The position numbers were made by a program, and so were the translations under genes. 64,000 nucleotides of DNA from Rhizobium sp. BK650. GTDB lineage: Bacteria; Pseudomonadota; Alphaproteobacteria; Rhizobiales; Rhizobiaceae. Of this stretch, positions 32,484-39,525 are shown one piece after another (position 1 is the first letter of the stretch; every line of letters begins with the position of its first letter). The notes beneath the pieces were generated by a model. It was given only the letters and a program-made list of their open reading frames with translations. It was not told the DNA's origin and did not search any database. The DNA lies in NCBI RefSeq assembly GCF_014195325.1, contig NZ_JACIBK010000007.1, forward strand, positions 186,001 through 250,000, read 5' to 3'.

Positions 32484-32518
32484 GTTCGAAAATCCACTTT
32501 CAAACAACGGAGATGATC

Positions 32519-32692
32519 ATGAGCAAGACGAATGCAGACGATATCCGCAAGAAAGCCGAGCGCCAGGTAGAAAATACCAGTGCCGGAGGACATCTCGGCG
32601 GGACCTATTTCGGTCAGCAACCCGACGGGAAAACTGCCTCATCCAGCAGTACGGAAGCTCGGAAATCCCGTCCGAATGACGGTAACAATTGA
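32519..32692 (+). CDS. 57-residue hydrophilic protein, possibly stress induced
   Basis: Starts at the ATG at 32519 (GGAG six bases upstream) and begins MSKTNADDIRKKAERQVENT, ending in RPNDGNN. It has no hydrophobic segment and no cysteine; it is rich in Lys, Asn, Ser and Gly, like many small general-stress proteins. The EcfG-type promoter just upstream fits this. I recognise no family. An in-frame ATG at 32513 is too close to the ribosome site. The gene is shorter than usual annotation cut-offs and could easily be missed. Confidence 0.6.
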   Translation: MSKTNADDIRKKAERQVENTSAGGHLGGTYFGQQPDGKTASSSSTEARKSRPNDGNN

Positions 32693-32801
32693 TTTGGGAA
32701 AAGACGACGATCTTGCGGTCGGCCAAGAGCAACGGCCGCCCTCACCTGAGGGGGATGTCTCGTTTTGGAACCAGTTTGCGAGGAATGTTAGAAAATTCTA
32801 A
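32676..32801 (+). CDS. possible 41-residue overlapping small protein
   Basis: ATG at 32676 inside the 3' end of the 57-residue gene, in another frame, coding MTVTIDLGKDDDLAVGQEQR and ending FWNQFARNVRKF. The first half is acidic and the end is amphipathic with aromatic residues. No separate ribosome site is visible, so it could only be translated by coupling. It may be chance. Confidence 0.28.
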   Translation: MTVTIDLGKDDDLAVGQEQRPPSPEGDVSFWNQFARNVRKF

Positions 32802-32827
32802 CTATCTTGTTCTTTCAGGCGGATTCC

Positions 32828-32853
32828 GGAAACATTCACAACTTCACCGCGTT
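32828..32853 (+). promoter_or_regulatory. possible EcfG-like promoter of the repeat protein
   Basis: GGAAA (32828-32832), 17 bases, CGTT (32850-32853). The -35 box differs from GGAAC in one base. It would start transcription just before the hairpin at 32859. Confidence 0.32.
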
Positions 32854-32858
32854 TAATT

Positions 32859-32889
32859 CGCGCGGGCATGCCGATGGCTTGCCCGCGCG
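32859..32889 (+). promoter_or_regulatory. leader hairpin upstream of the repeat protein
   Basis: CGCGCGGGCA (32859-32868) pairs perfectly with TGCCCGCGCG (32880-32889), 10 base pairs around an 11-base loop. It has no T tract. It would lie at the 5' end of the repeat-protein mRNA or at the 3' end of the small genes before it. Confidence 0.5.
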
Positions 32890-32957
32890 ATCGAAGGTAC
32901 GCGCGTTCCTCGGTTTATCGCCGGACACATTTCCGGCATCGCAAAACGGAGGAAGTC

Positions 32958-33593
32958 ATGAAGTGCATATATCAAAGGCGGTCGCTTCCGTTCCTCACCT
33001 CGGCTTGCATCGCCCTTTCAATGCCGGTGGCTAGTACGCAAGCGCTTGATCTCGACGTTTCAGCCAATCTTGGAGGCATAAGTGCGGATGTCGGCGCGTC
33101 GACGAGATCAAGCGGTGTCAACGCCGGCGTTGATGCTTCTGTCGGTGGTGCCAGCAGCGTAAACGCGAATGCGAACGCTGCTGAAGGTGGCAGCGGCATC
33201 ACTGCTGACGCGGACGCCAATATTGGCGGCAGCAGCGGCGTCAATACCAACGTCAATGCCCGAGCTCTCGGTCGTTCGGGCGCAGGCGCAAACGTCGATG
33301 CCCGTATTGGCGGCAGTGGCAATGCCACTGGTCCCACATTGTTCGGAGCAAACGGCTTGAACCTCTCACTTGGTCTTGGTGGCGCCAGCGGCGGTGGCAC
33401 CGGTACCGGTGCTGATGGTACTGAAACAGGAGGCAGAAGCGCTCCATCGGCCGTGGTGGAGCGTTTCAAGGAAATGTCCGTCAATGATCGGCAGAAGATG
33501 TTGGTCCGTTGCCGGGATATTTCCCTTTCCAGTGGCTATGATTCTGGTCTTGCAGGCTTGTGCGCGCTGCTTCGCTCCACTGCTTCCCGCTAG
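32958..33593 (+). CDS. exported protein with 14-residue Gly/Ala/Asn repeats
   Basis: 211 residues from the ATG at 32958, with a strong CGGAGGAAG site; longer in-frame starts have none. Signal peptide about 1-28 (FLTSACIALSMPVASTQA). Residues about 54-122 are five tandem units of 13-15 residues, for example VNAGVDASVGGASS, ITADADANIGGSSG and VNTNVNARALGRSG, the pattern of a beta solenoid or surface polymer. A Gly-rich stretch follows, then a helical C terminus with two cysteines (MLVRCRDISLSSG and LAGLCALLRS). I recognise no family. It could be an extracellular matrix, adhesion or envelope stress protein. Confidence 0.78.
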   Translation: MKCIYQRRSLPFLTSACIALSMPVASTQALDLDVSANLGGISADVGASTRSSGVNAGVDASVGGASSVNANANAAEGGSGITADADANIGGSSGVNTNVNARALGRSGAGANVDARIGGSGNATGPTLFGANGLNLSLGLGGASGGGTGTGADGTETGGRSAPSAVVERFKEMSVNDRQKMLVRCRDISLSSGYDSGLAGLCALLRSTASR

Positions 33594-33600
33594 AATTCAT

Positions 33601-33639
33601 AAAAACCCGCCGGTGATCAGTTCATTGCTCCGGCGGGTT
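33601..33639 (-). terminator. rho-independent terminator of the aap operon
   Basis: AACCCGCCGG (33604-33613) pairs with CCGGCGGGTT (33630-33639). On the minus strand the stem is followed by TTTTT, so it ends the aapP transcript; it may also slow transcripts from the repeat-protein gene. Confidence 0.82.
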
Positions 33640-33661
33640 CTAAACGTGAGGTCCGCCTTGA

Positions 33662-34435
33662 TCAGTGCAGGATCTGGCTGAGGAACAGCTTGGTGCGCTC
33701 GTGCTGGGGATTGTCGAAGAATTCGGCCGGGGAATTCTGCTCGACTATCTGGCCCTGGTCCATGAAGATCACGCGGTTCGCAACCTGGCGCGCAAAGCCC
33801 ATTTCGTGGGTGACGCAGAGCATGGTCATGCCTTCTTCGGCAAGGCCTACCATCGTGTCCAGCACTTCCTTGATCATTTCTGGATCCAGCGCTGAGGTCG
33901 GCTCATCGAATAGCATGATCTTCGGGTTCATGCAGAGCGAGCGAGCAATCGCCACGCGCTGCTGCTGGCCGCCCGAAAGCTGGCCCGGATACTTGTTCGC
34001 CTGCTCAGGGATTTTGACTCGCCTCAGGAAGTGCATGGCGATTTCTTCCGCCTGCTTCTTCGGCATTTTTCGCACCCAGATGGGCGCGAGCGTGCAGTTT
34101 TCCAAGATCGTCAAATGCGGGAAGAGGTTGAAGTGCTGGAACACCATGCCAACTTCGCGACGCACTTCATCGATTTTCTTCAAGTCGTTGGTGAGTTCCG
34201 TGCCATCAACGATGATCTGACCCTTCTGGTGTTCTTCCAGGCGGTTGATGCAGCGGATCATCGTCGACTTGCCGGAACCCGACGGACCGGCAATGACGAT
34301 GCGCTCGCCCCGCATGACCTTGAGGTTTATATCGCGAAGAACGTGGAAGTCACCGTACCACTTGTTCATGTTGATGATCTCGACGGCCACGTCGGTCGCC
34401 GACACGGTCATTTTTTTCGTTTGGGCTTCTGCCAT
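33662..34435 (-). CDS. aapP: general L-amino acid ABC transporter ATP-binding protein
   Basis: 257 residues. Walker A GPSGSGKST at 50-58, Q loop MVFQHFNLFPH, signature LSGGQQQR at 153-160, Walker B IMLFDEPTSALDPE at 173-186, switch His in LCVTHEMGFA. It belongs to the polar amino acid transporter ATPases and matches AapP of R. leguminosarum. It powers the AapQ-AapM channel fed by AapJ, a broad-range amino acid uptake and exchange system that matters for nitrogen-fixing bacteroids. It is the last gene of aapJQMP, 15 bases after aapM, and is followed by a terminator. Confidence 0.97.
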   Translation of the reverse strand: MAEAQTKKMTVSATDVAVEIINMNKWYGDFHVLRDINLKVMRGERIVIAGPSGSGKSTMIRCINRLEEHQKGQIIVDGTELTNDLKKIDEVRREVGMVFQHFNLFPHLTILENCTLAPIWVRKMPKKQAEEIAMHFLRRVKIPEQANKYPGQLSGGQQQRVAIARSLCMNPKIMLFDEPTSALDPEMIKEVLDTMVGLAEEGMTMLCVTHEMGFARQVANRVIFMDQGQIVEQNSPAEFFDNPQHERTKLFLSQILH

Positions 34436-34450
34436 TGCTTGTTCCTCTTT

Positions 34451-35596
34451 TTATCGTTTGTGGCCGGTGTCGAGATGACGTTCCATAAATGCTGAATAGC
34501 GTGACATGCCGAAGCAGAAAAGCCAGAAGGTGAAGCCGGCGAAAATCAGCCCTGTCAGCGGTGTTACGGCCGTTGCCCAGTTCGCATCGGTAAAGAAGAA
34601 ACGAACGATGCCAAGCAGGTCATACATGCTGATGATCGATACCAGCGACGTATCCTTGAACATGCCGATACAGGTGTTGACGATCCCGGGGATCACCAGC
34701 TTGATGGCTTGCGGCAGGATGATCAGCCGCATCTTCTGCCAGTAGCCAAGTCCAAGCGAATCCGCGCCTTCGAACTGGCCTTTTGGAATCGCCTGCAGGC
34801 CGCCGCGAATGACCTCAGCCATGTAGGCGGAAGCAAAGAGCGACACTCCGACGATTGCGCGCAGCAGCTTGTCCACCGTCCAGCCCGCCGGCAGGAACAG
34901 CGGCAGCATCACGCTTGCCATGAAGAGCACCGTGATCAGCGGCACTCCACGCACGACCTCAATGAAAATAGTGCTCACCATGCGAATAACAGGCATGTGT
35001 GAGCGCCTGCCAAGCGCCAGGATAATACCCAGCGGAAAGGAGACCGCGATGCCAACGAAGGAGAGCACCAGCGTCACCATCAGTCCGCCCCAGCGGGGAG
35101 TCTCGACGATTTCGAGGCCAAATCCACCATAAAGAAGAACGAAGGAAACGATCGGCAGCACTATGAAGAGCAGGATAGCATTGAGGCCCTTTCGGGGGGC
35201 CGAAGGGATCAACATCGGTACCAGCAGGAGTGTGAAGAGAATACCGACGAGGGTAGGCCGCCAACGCTGGTCGAGCGTGTACCCCCCATAGATGATCTGG
35301 TCAAATTTTGCGCCGATAAAGGCCCAGCAAGCACCGCTCCACCCATCCGGCTGAATGCCGCCCTGAACTGTCGTTGCACAGAAGGTGCGGTCCGGCCCAG
35401 TCCAGACCGCCTGTACGAACAACCAGTTGATGGCATGCGGCAAGGCCCAGGCGAGAAAGGTCACTGCCAGAAGCGTGAGGACGATATCTTTGGGTGTCGC
35501 AAGAAGATTGCGGCGTATCCAGGCTCCGGCACCTTTTTCTCCTGAAGGCGGCGGCTCCTGCGCCAGCATGGCGGTTCTGACGAAACTGTTGCTCAT
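34451..35596 (-). CDS. aapM: general L-amino acid ABC transporter permease AapM
   Basis: 381 residues, HisM-type permease. It has a long N-terminal part with membrane segments (DIVLTLLAVTFLAWALPHAI and ILFTLLLVPMLIPSA) before the core, and the EAA loop EGADSLGLGYWQKMRLIILPQ near the C terminus, then a final segment. Large Aap/Bzt-type permeases are about twice the size of HisM because of such insertions. It pairs with AapQ to form the channel. Its ATG follows the aapQ stop with one base between, so the two are tightly coupled. Confidence 0.97.
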   Translation of the reverse strand: MSNSFVRTAMLAQEPPPSGEKGAGAWIRRNLLATPKDIVLTLLAVTFLAWALPHAINWLFVQAVWTGPDRTFCATTVQGGIQPDGWSGACWAFIGAKFDQIIYGGYTLDQRWRPTLVGILFTLLLVPMLIPSAPRKGLNAILLFIVLPIVSFVLLYGGFGLEIVETPRWGGLMVTLVLSFVGIAVSFPLGIILALGRRSHMPVIRMVSTIFIEVVRGVPLITVLFMASVMLPLFLPAGWTVDKLLRAIVGVSLFASAYMAEVIRGGLQAIPKGQFEGADSLGLGYWQKMRLIILPQAIKLVIPGIVNTCIGMFKDTSLVSIISMYDLLGIVRFFFTDANWATAVTPLTGLIFAGFTFWLFCFGMSRYSAFMERHLDTGHKR

Positions 35597-35597
35597 C

Positions 35598-36800
35598 TTA
35601 TCTCTCCACCAGTGCCATCTTGGCGTTGAACCAGTTCATCAGCAGTGATGTCACGATGCTGATGCTGAGATAGATGACCATCCAGATCAGGATCACCTCG
35701 ACCGACTGACCGGTCTGGTTCAGTGTGGTGCTGCCGACGGCAACGAGATCGGCAAAGCCGATGGCAATCGCCAGCGACGAGTTCTTGGTGAGGTTCAGAT
35801 ACTGGCTGCTCAGCGGCGGAATGATGATGCGGAAGGCCTGTGGAATGACCACCAGCCGGGTGATTGCAGAGGGATGCAGGCCGAGTGCGGCTGCTGCCTC
35901 CGTCTGTCCCTTAGGTACGCCGCGAATGCCCGAGCGCACGATCTCGGCAATGAAGGCAGCCGTATAGAAGGAAAGGGCGAGGAAAAGCGACATGAATTCC
36001 GGGCCGACCACGGAACCGCCCGTCAAATTGAACTTGCCGGCGATCGGGAAATCGAAGGAAAGCGGTGCGCCCGCGATAAGGAAGGCTAGGAGCGGCAGGC
36101 CGACGATGAGGCCGATCGAGACCCAGATCGTGTGGAAGGGCTGGCCCGTCGCCGCCTGCCGGCGATGCGCCCACCGTGCCGTGACGATAGTTGCGATGAT
36201 CGCGATCACGAAGGCAACGCCGACCAGCCAGAAACCGTCGCCGAAGATCGGCTTGGGGAAGGCGAGGCCGCGATTGTTCAGATATGATCCGAGCGGCAGA
36301 TGCAGCGAGTCACGAGCATTGGGCAGAATCGCCAGAACGCCCGAGTACCAGAAGAAGATCACCAGCAGCGGCGGAATGTTGCGGAAGACTTCCACATAGA
36401 CCGTGCAGAGTTTTGCAATCAGCCAGTTCCGCGACAGGCGGCCGATACCGATGATGAAACCAATAATCGTCGCGGTAATGATACCGGTAACGGCGATGAG
36501 GATAGTGTTCAGAAGGCCGACGAGCAGCGCACGGCCATAGGTCGAATCGCTTGAATATGGGATCAGCGACTGGCCGACTTCGAAGCCGGCGCGGCCGTTC
36601 AGAAAGCCGAAGCCCGATGCGATGTTAGCGCGCGCCAGGTTGACTGCCGTATTGTGAGCAATCGACCAAATCAATGCGACCAACAAAATAATGGTAAGAG
36701 CTTGGAAGAAGATGCCCCGAATTGTCGGGTCATAGAGGGCAGACTGGAAGCTCCAGCCGCTCCTGGTCAAAGAGGATGAATCCGCAACCTGATGCGTCAT
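35598..36800 (-). CDS. aapQ: general L-amino acid ABC transporter permease AapQ
   Basis: 400 residues from the ATG at 36800 (MTHQVADSSSLTRSGW); six more in-frame residues are possible upstream. HisQ-type permease with large periplasmic and membrane insertions: FFQALTIILLVALIWSIAHN first segment, the core VGLLNTILIAVTGIITATII, and the EAA loop EAAAALGLHPSAITRLVVIPQ. It forms the membrane channel with AapM. It lies about 100 bases downstream of aapJ with a strong hairpin between, a common way to make much more binding protein than permease. Confidence 0.97.
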   Translation of the reverse strand: MTHQVADSSSLTRSGWSFQSALYDPTIRGIFFQALTIILLVALIWSIAHNTAVNLARANIASGFGFLNGRAGFEVGQSLIPYSSDSTYGRALLVGLLNTILIAVTGIITATIIGFIIGIGRLSRNWLIAKLCTVYVEVFRNIPPLLVIFFWYSGVLAILPNARDSLHLPLGSYLNNRGLAFPKPIFGDGFWLVGVAFVIAIIATIVTARWAHRRQAATGQPFHTIWVSIGLIVGLPLLAFLIAGAPLSFDFPIAGKFNLTGGSVVGPEFMSLFLALSFYTAAFIAEIVRSGIRGVPKGQTEAAAALGLHPSAITRLVVIPQAFRIIIPPLSSQYLNLTKNSSLAIAIGFADLVAVGSTTLNQTGQSVEVILIWMVIYLSISIVTSLLMNWFNAKMALVER

Positions 36801-36858
36801 GCCTGGCCAATTCCCCACGTTATGCGCCCCTTTTCGGAGCTTTTTTATAGGAGGATGA

Positions 36859-36882
36859 GGAAAGGCGGTTTCCCGCCTTTCC
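36859..36882 (-). terminator. intercistronic hairpin between aapJ and aapQ
   Basis: GGAAAGGCGG (36859-36868) pairs with CCGCCTTTCC (36873-36882), a perfect 10-base-pair stem with a 4-base loop. On the minus strand it comes right after the aapJ stop, without a T tract. It probably protects the aapJ mRNA 3' end or terminates part of the transcripts. Confidence 0.65.
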
Positions 36883-36904
36883 GGCTTTTCATGCCTGGTG
36901 CCGA

Positions 36905-37930
36905 TTAGCGAACCGGCGGAGCATACTGGATGCCACCCTTGTTCCAGAGGGCGTTGAGGCCGCGTGCGATCTTCAGCGGGCTGCCCTGACCGATGTTCTT
37001 TTCGAAGACTTCGCCATAGTTGCCGACGTTCTTGACGACGTTGTAGGCCCAGTCATTAGTCAGGCCGAGGTCGGTACCGATCTTCGTGTCGGCTTCGACG
37101 CCGAGGAAGCGCTTGATATCCGGGTTCGGCGAGTTCTTCATTTCGTCGACATTGGCCTGGGTGATGCCGAATTCTTCGGCGTTGACCATCGCGTAGCCAA
37201 CCCAGCTGACGATATCGAACCATTGGTCGTCACCCTGGCGAACGGCTGGGGCGAGAGGTTCCTTGGAGATGATTTCCGGCAGGATCATGTGCTCGTCGGG
37301 GTTCTTCAGCGTCAGACGCAGCGAGTAGAGGCCCGACTGGTCGGTCGTGTAGACGTCGCAACGGCCCGAGTCATAGGCGGCGTTGACTTCGTCGAGCTTC
37401 TCGAAGACCACCGGATTGTACTGCAGGTTATTGGCTTTGAAGTAGTCGGCGAGGTTGAGCTCGGTCGTGGTGCCCGACTGAACGCAGACGGATGCGCCGG
37501 AAAGTTCGAGCGCCGACTTCACGTTCAGACTCTTGCGAACCATGAAGCCCTGGCCGTCATAATAGTTGACGAAGCGGAAGTTGAGGCCGAGAGCCGTATC
37601 GCGGTTGATCGTCCAGGTCGTGTTACGCGCCAGAACGTCGACTTCGCCGGACTGCAGGGCCGGGAACCGGTTGGCGGCGCTGAGGGGCGTGAACTTCACC
37701 TTGTTGGCGTCGCCGAAGACCGCAGCGGAAACCGCGCGGCAGAAATCGACGTCGAAGCCCGACCAGTTGCCGGACGCGTCAGGGGCAGCAAAACCGGCAA
37801 GGCCCGTATTGACGCCGCACTGGATGAAACCTTTTGCTTTTACGTCTGCGAGAGTCGTGGCCGAAGCGGCCGAAGCGCCAAGAGCGAAAACTGCTGCGCC
37901 GACTGCTGCGGACAGGAGCTTGTACTTCAT
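36905..37930 (-). CDS. aapJ: general L-amino acid ABC transporter periplasmic binding protein
   Basis: 341 residues from the ATG at 37930, which has an AAGGTTGGG site; the frame extends further upstream but into the promoter. Signal peptide MKYKLLSAAVGAAVFALGAS, cleaved near ASA|TT. The mature protein is an SBP_bac_3 binding protein: LADVKAKGFIQCGVNTGLAG, GNWSGFDVDFCRAVSAAVFG, FTPLSAANRFPALQSGEVDV and a pair of cysteines. It binds many L-amino acids for the Aap transporter. It heads the aapJQMP operon and is divergent from metC. Confidence 0.97.
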   Translation of the reverse strand: MKYKLLSAAVGAAVFALGASAASATTLADVKAKGFIQCGVNTGLAGFAAPDASGNWSGFDVDFCRAVSAAVFGDANKVKFTPLSAANRFPALQSGEVDVLARNTTWTINRDTALGLNFRFVNYYDGQGFMVRKSLNVKSALELSGASVCVQSGTTTELNLADYFKANNLQYNPVVFEKLDEVNAAYDSGRCDVYTTDQSGLYSLRLTLKNPDEHMILPEIISKEPLAPAVRQGDDQWFDIVSWVGYAMVNAEEFGITQANVDEMKNSPNPDIKRFLGVEADTKIGTDLGLTNDWAYNVVKNVGNYGEVFEKNIGQGSPLKIARGLNALWNKGGIQYAPPVR

Positions 37931-38304
37931 TTTTCCCAACCTTTTCCGTTGTCTTATCTTTATGTTTTCGGGGGTGGCCGCTAGAAACTGCCCATTTACC
38001 TCCCCGTTTCCCCGCAACCCTCCCGGCGCGAGTGGGTCTATCTCAGTCGCAAATGTCACTATGGTCAAGTGTCGCGGATGATAATTGCGGCAAATTTCAG
38101 CATTTTGGTAGATTGCGCTGTCCGCATGGGCATTTGGCTAGAAATTGAGCGCCAGGGTGAGGAAAAATAGCGCGGAAACTCCGAAGTAAAGGCCGCTGAT
38201 TTCAGGGAGTGGGGTCTCAGGTCCAGGTGTAGGGGTTGACCCTGATGGCAACGGGGTCCAAATGTTCGGCCTTTGCATACCCTCGCCAGAAGGCCATTTC
38301 CGAT
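37931..38304. other. intergenic region between aapJ and metC
   Basis: 374 bases holding the two divergent promoters. Besides the aapJ candidate there is TTGACC at 38236-38241 with CAAATG 17 bases on as a weak metC promoter. I looked for a SAM riboswitch before metC and saw none. Confidence 0.5.
38040..38069 (-). promoter_or_regulatory. likely aapJ promoter
   Basis: Minus strand CTTGAC(C) with TTGACC at plus 38063-38068, 17 bases, TGAGAT (38040-38045). The exact CTTGAC -35 hexamer is present; the -10 is weak, as expected if an activator is needed. The leader would be about 100 bases. Confidence 0.45.
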
Positions 38305-39495
38305 ATGAAAGATCTAGACAGTCTCCTGCCGGGCGCCGGTGTTAACACCCGGCTTTCCCACATTGGTTACGATCCCACCGATTATCATGGTTTCGTCAAC
38401 CCGCCGGTGGTGCGCGCTTCGACCGTGCTCTTTCCCGATGCCAGGTCCATGGAGACGCGCGACAAGAAATACACCTATGGCACGCGCGGTACGCCGACGA
38501 CCGATGCCCTTGCCGAAGCGATCAACGCGCTCGAAGGCTCGGCCGGCACAGTGCTGGTGCCCTCCGGCCTTGCCGCCGTTACTGTCGCAATCCTAGCCTA
38601 TGTTGCGGGCGGCGATCATGTTCTGGTCGTCGATTCGGTCTATGGTCCGACGCGACATTTCTGCGACACGATGCTGAAGCGCATGGGTGTCGAGGTCGAC
38701 TATTTCGATCCGGCGATCGGCGCTTCAATCGAAACCCTGATCAAGCCGAATACCACGGTCGTGCTGACCGAGGCTCCCGGCTCCAACACATTCGAAATGC
38801 AGGATATCCCGGCCATTGCGGCCGTGGCACATAAGCACAGTGCCGTCGTGCTGATGGACAATACCTGGGCGACACCGCTTTATTTCCGCCCACTGGATTT
38901 CGGCGTCGACGTTTCCATTCATGCTTCGACCAAATATCCGTCGGGCCATTCCGACATTCTTATGGGGACCATCTCTGCCAATGCCGAACACTGGCCTCGG
39001 CTGATCGATACGCACGGCACGCTCGGCTTGTGCGGCGCGCCTGATGATTCCTACCAAATCCTGCGTGGCCTTCGCACCATGGGAATCCGCCTGGAGCGCC
39101 ACTACGAAAGCGCGCTCGCGATTGCCACGTGGCTGGAAAATCGCGAGGAGGTTGCGCGCGTCCTGCATCCGGCACTGCCGAGCTTCCCGTCGCACCATAT
39201 CTGGAAGCGCGACTTCAAGGGCGCCAGCGGCATCTTCTCTTTCGTGCTCAAGGCCGGTGATCCGCAGAAGGCCAAGCCGAAGGCGCATGCCTTCCTCGAT
39301 GCGCTCTCCTATTTCGGGCTCGGCTATTCCTGGGGCGGCTATGAAAGCTTGGCCTTGCTGGTCAATCTCTCCGACCGTAAGATCGCCAAGGCGCCGGCCG
39401 AAGGCCCGGTCATTCGCCTGCAGATCGGCCTCGAAGATGTCGCTGACCTCAAGGCCGATATCGAGCGCGGTTTTGCCGCCGCTAACGCTGTCTGA
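38305..39495 (+). CDS. metC: cystathionine beta-lyase
   Basis: 396 residues from the ATG at 38305, GAAGG upstream. It cleaves cystathionine to homocysteine, pyruvate and ammonia. Cys/Met metabolism PLP enzyme: YGTRGTPTTDALAEAINALE, VPSGLAAVTVAILAYV, MDNTWATPLYFRPLDFGVD and PLP lysine K210 in HASTKYPSGHSD, GAPDDSYQILRGLRT, and the C-terminal YSWGGYESLALL, which marks MetC over MetB. metC lies divergently upstream of aapJ in R. leguminosarum as I recall, which supports both the gene name and the species group. Confidence 0.96.
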   Translation: MKDLDSLLPGAGVNTRLSHIGYDPTDYHGFVNPPVVRASTVLFPDARSMETRDKKYTYGTRGTPTTDALAEAINALEGSAGTVLVPSGLAAVTVAILAYVAGGDHVLVVDSVYGPTRHFCDTMLKRMGVEVDYFDPAIGASIETLIKPNTTVVLTEAPGSNTFEMQDIPAIAAVAHKHSAVVLMDNTWATPLYFRPLDFGVDVSIHASTKYPSGHSDILMGTISANAEHWPRLIDTHGTLGLCGAPDDSYQILRGLRTMGIRLERHYESALAIATWLENREEVARVLHPALPSFPSHHIWKRDFKGASGIFSFVLKAGDPQKAKPKAHAFLDALSYFGLGYSWGGYESLALLVNLSDRKIAKAPAEGPVIRLQIGLEDVADLKADIERGFAAANAV

Positions 39496-39525
39496 TCAAC
39501 CACCATCTGATCAGTCGCGATCTGG

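Noticed and set aside
38070..38304. SAM riboswitch before metC
   Set aside because: No SAM-I or SAM-II conserved core or pseudoknot could be found by eye.
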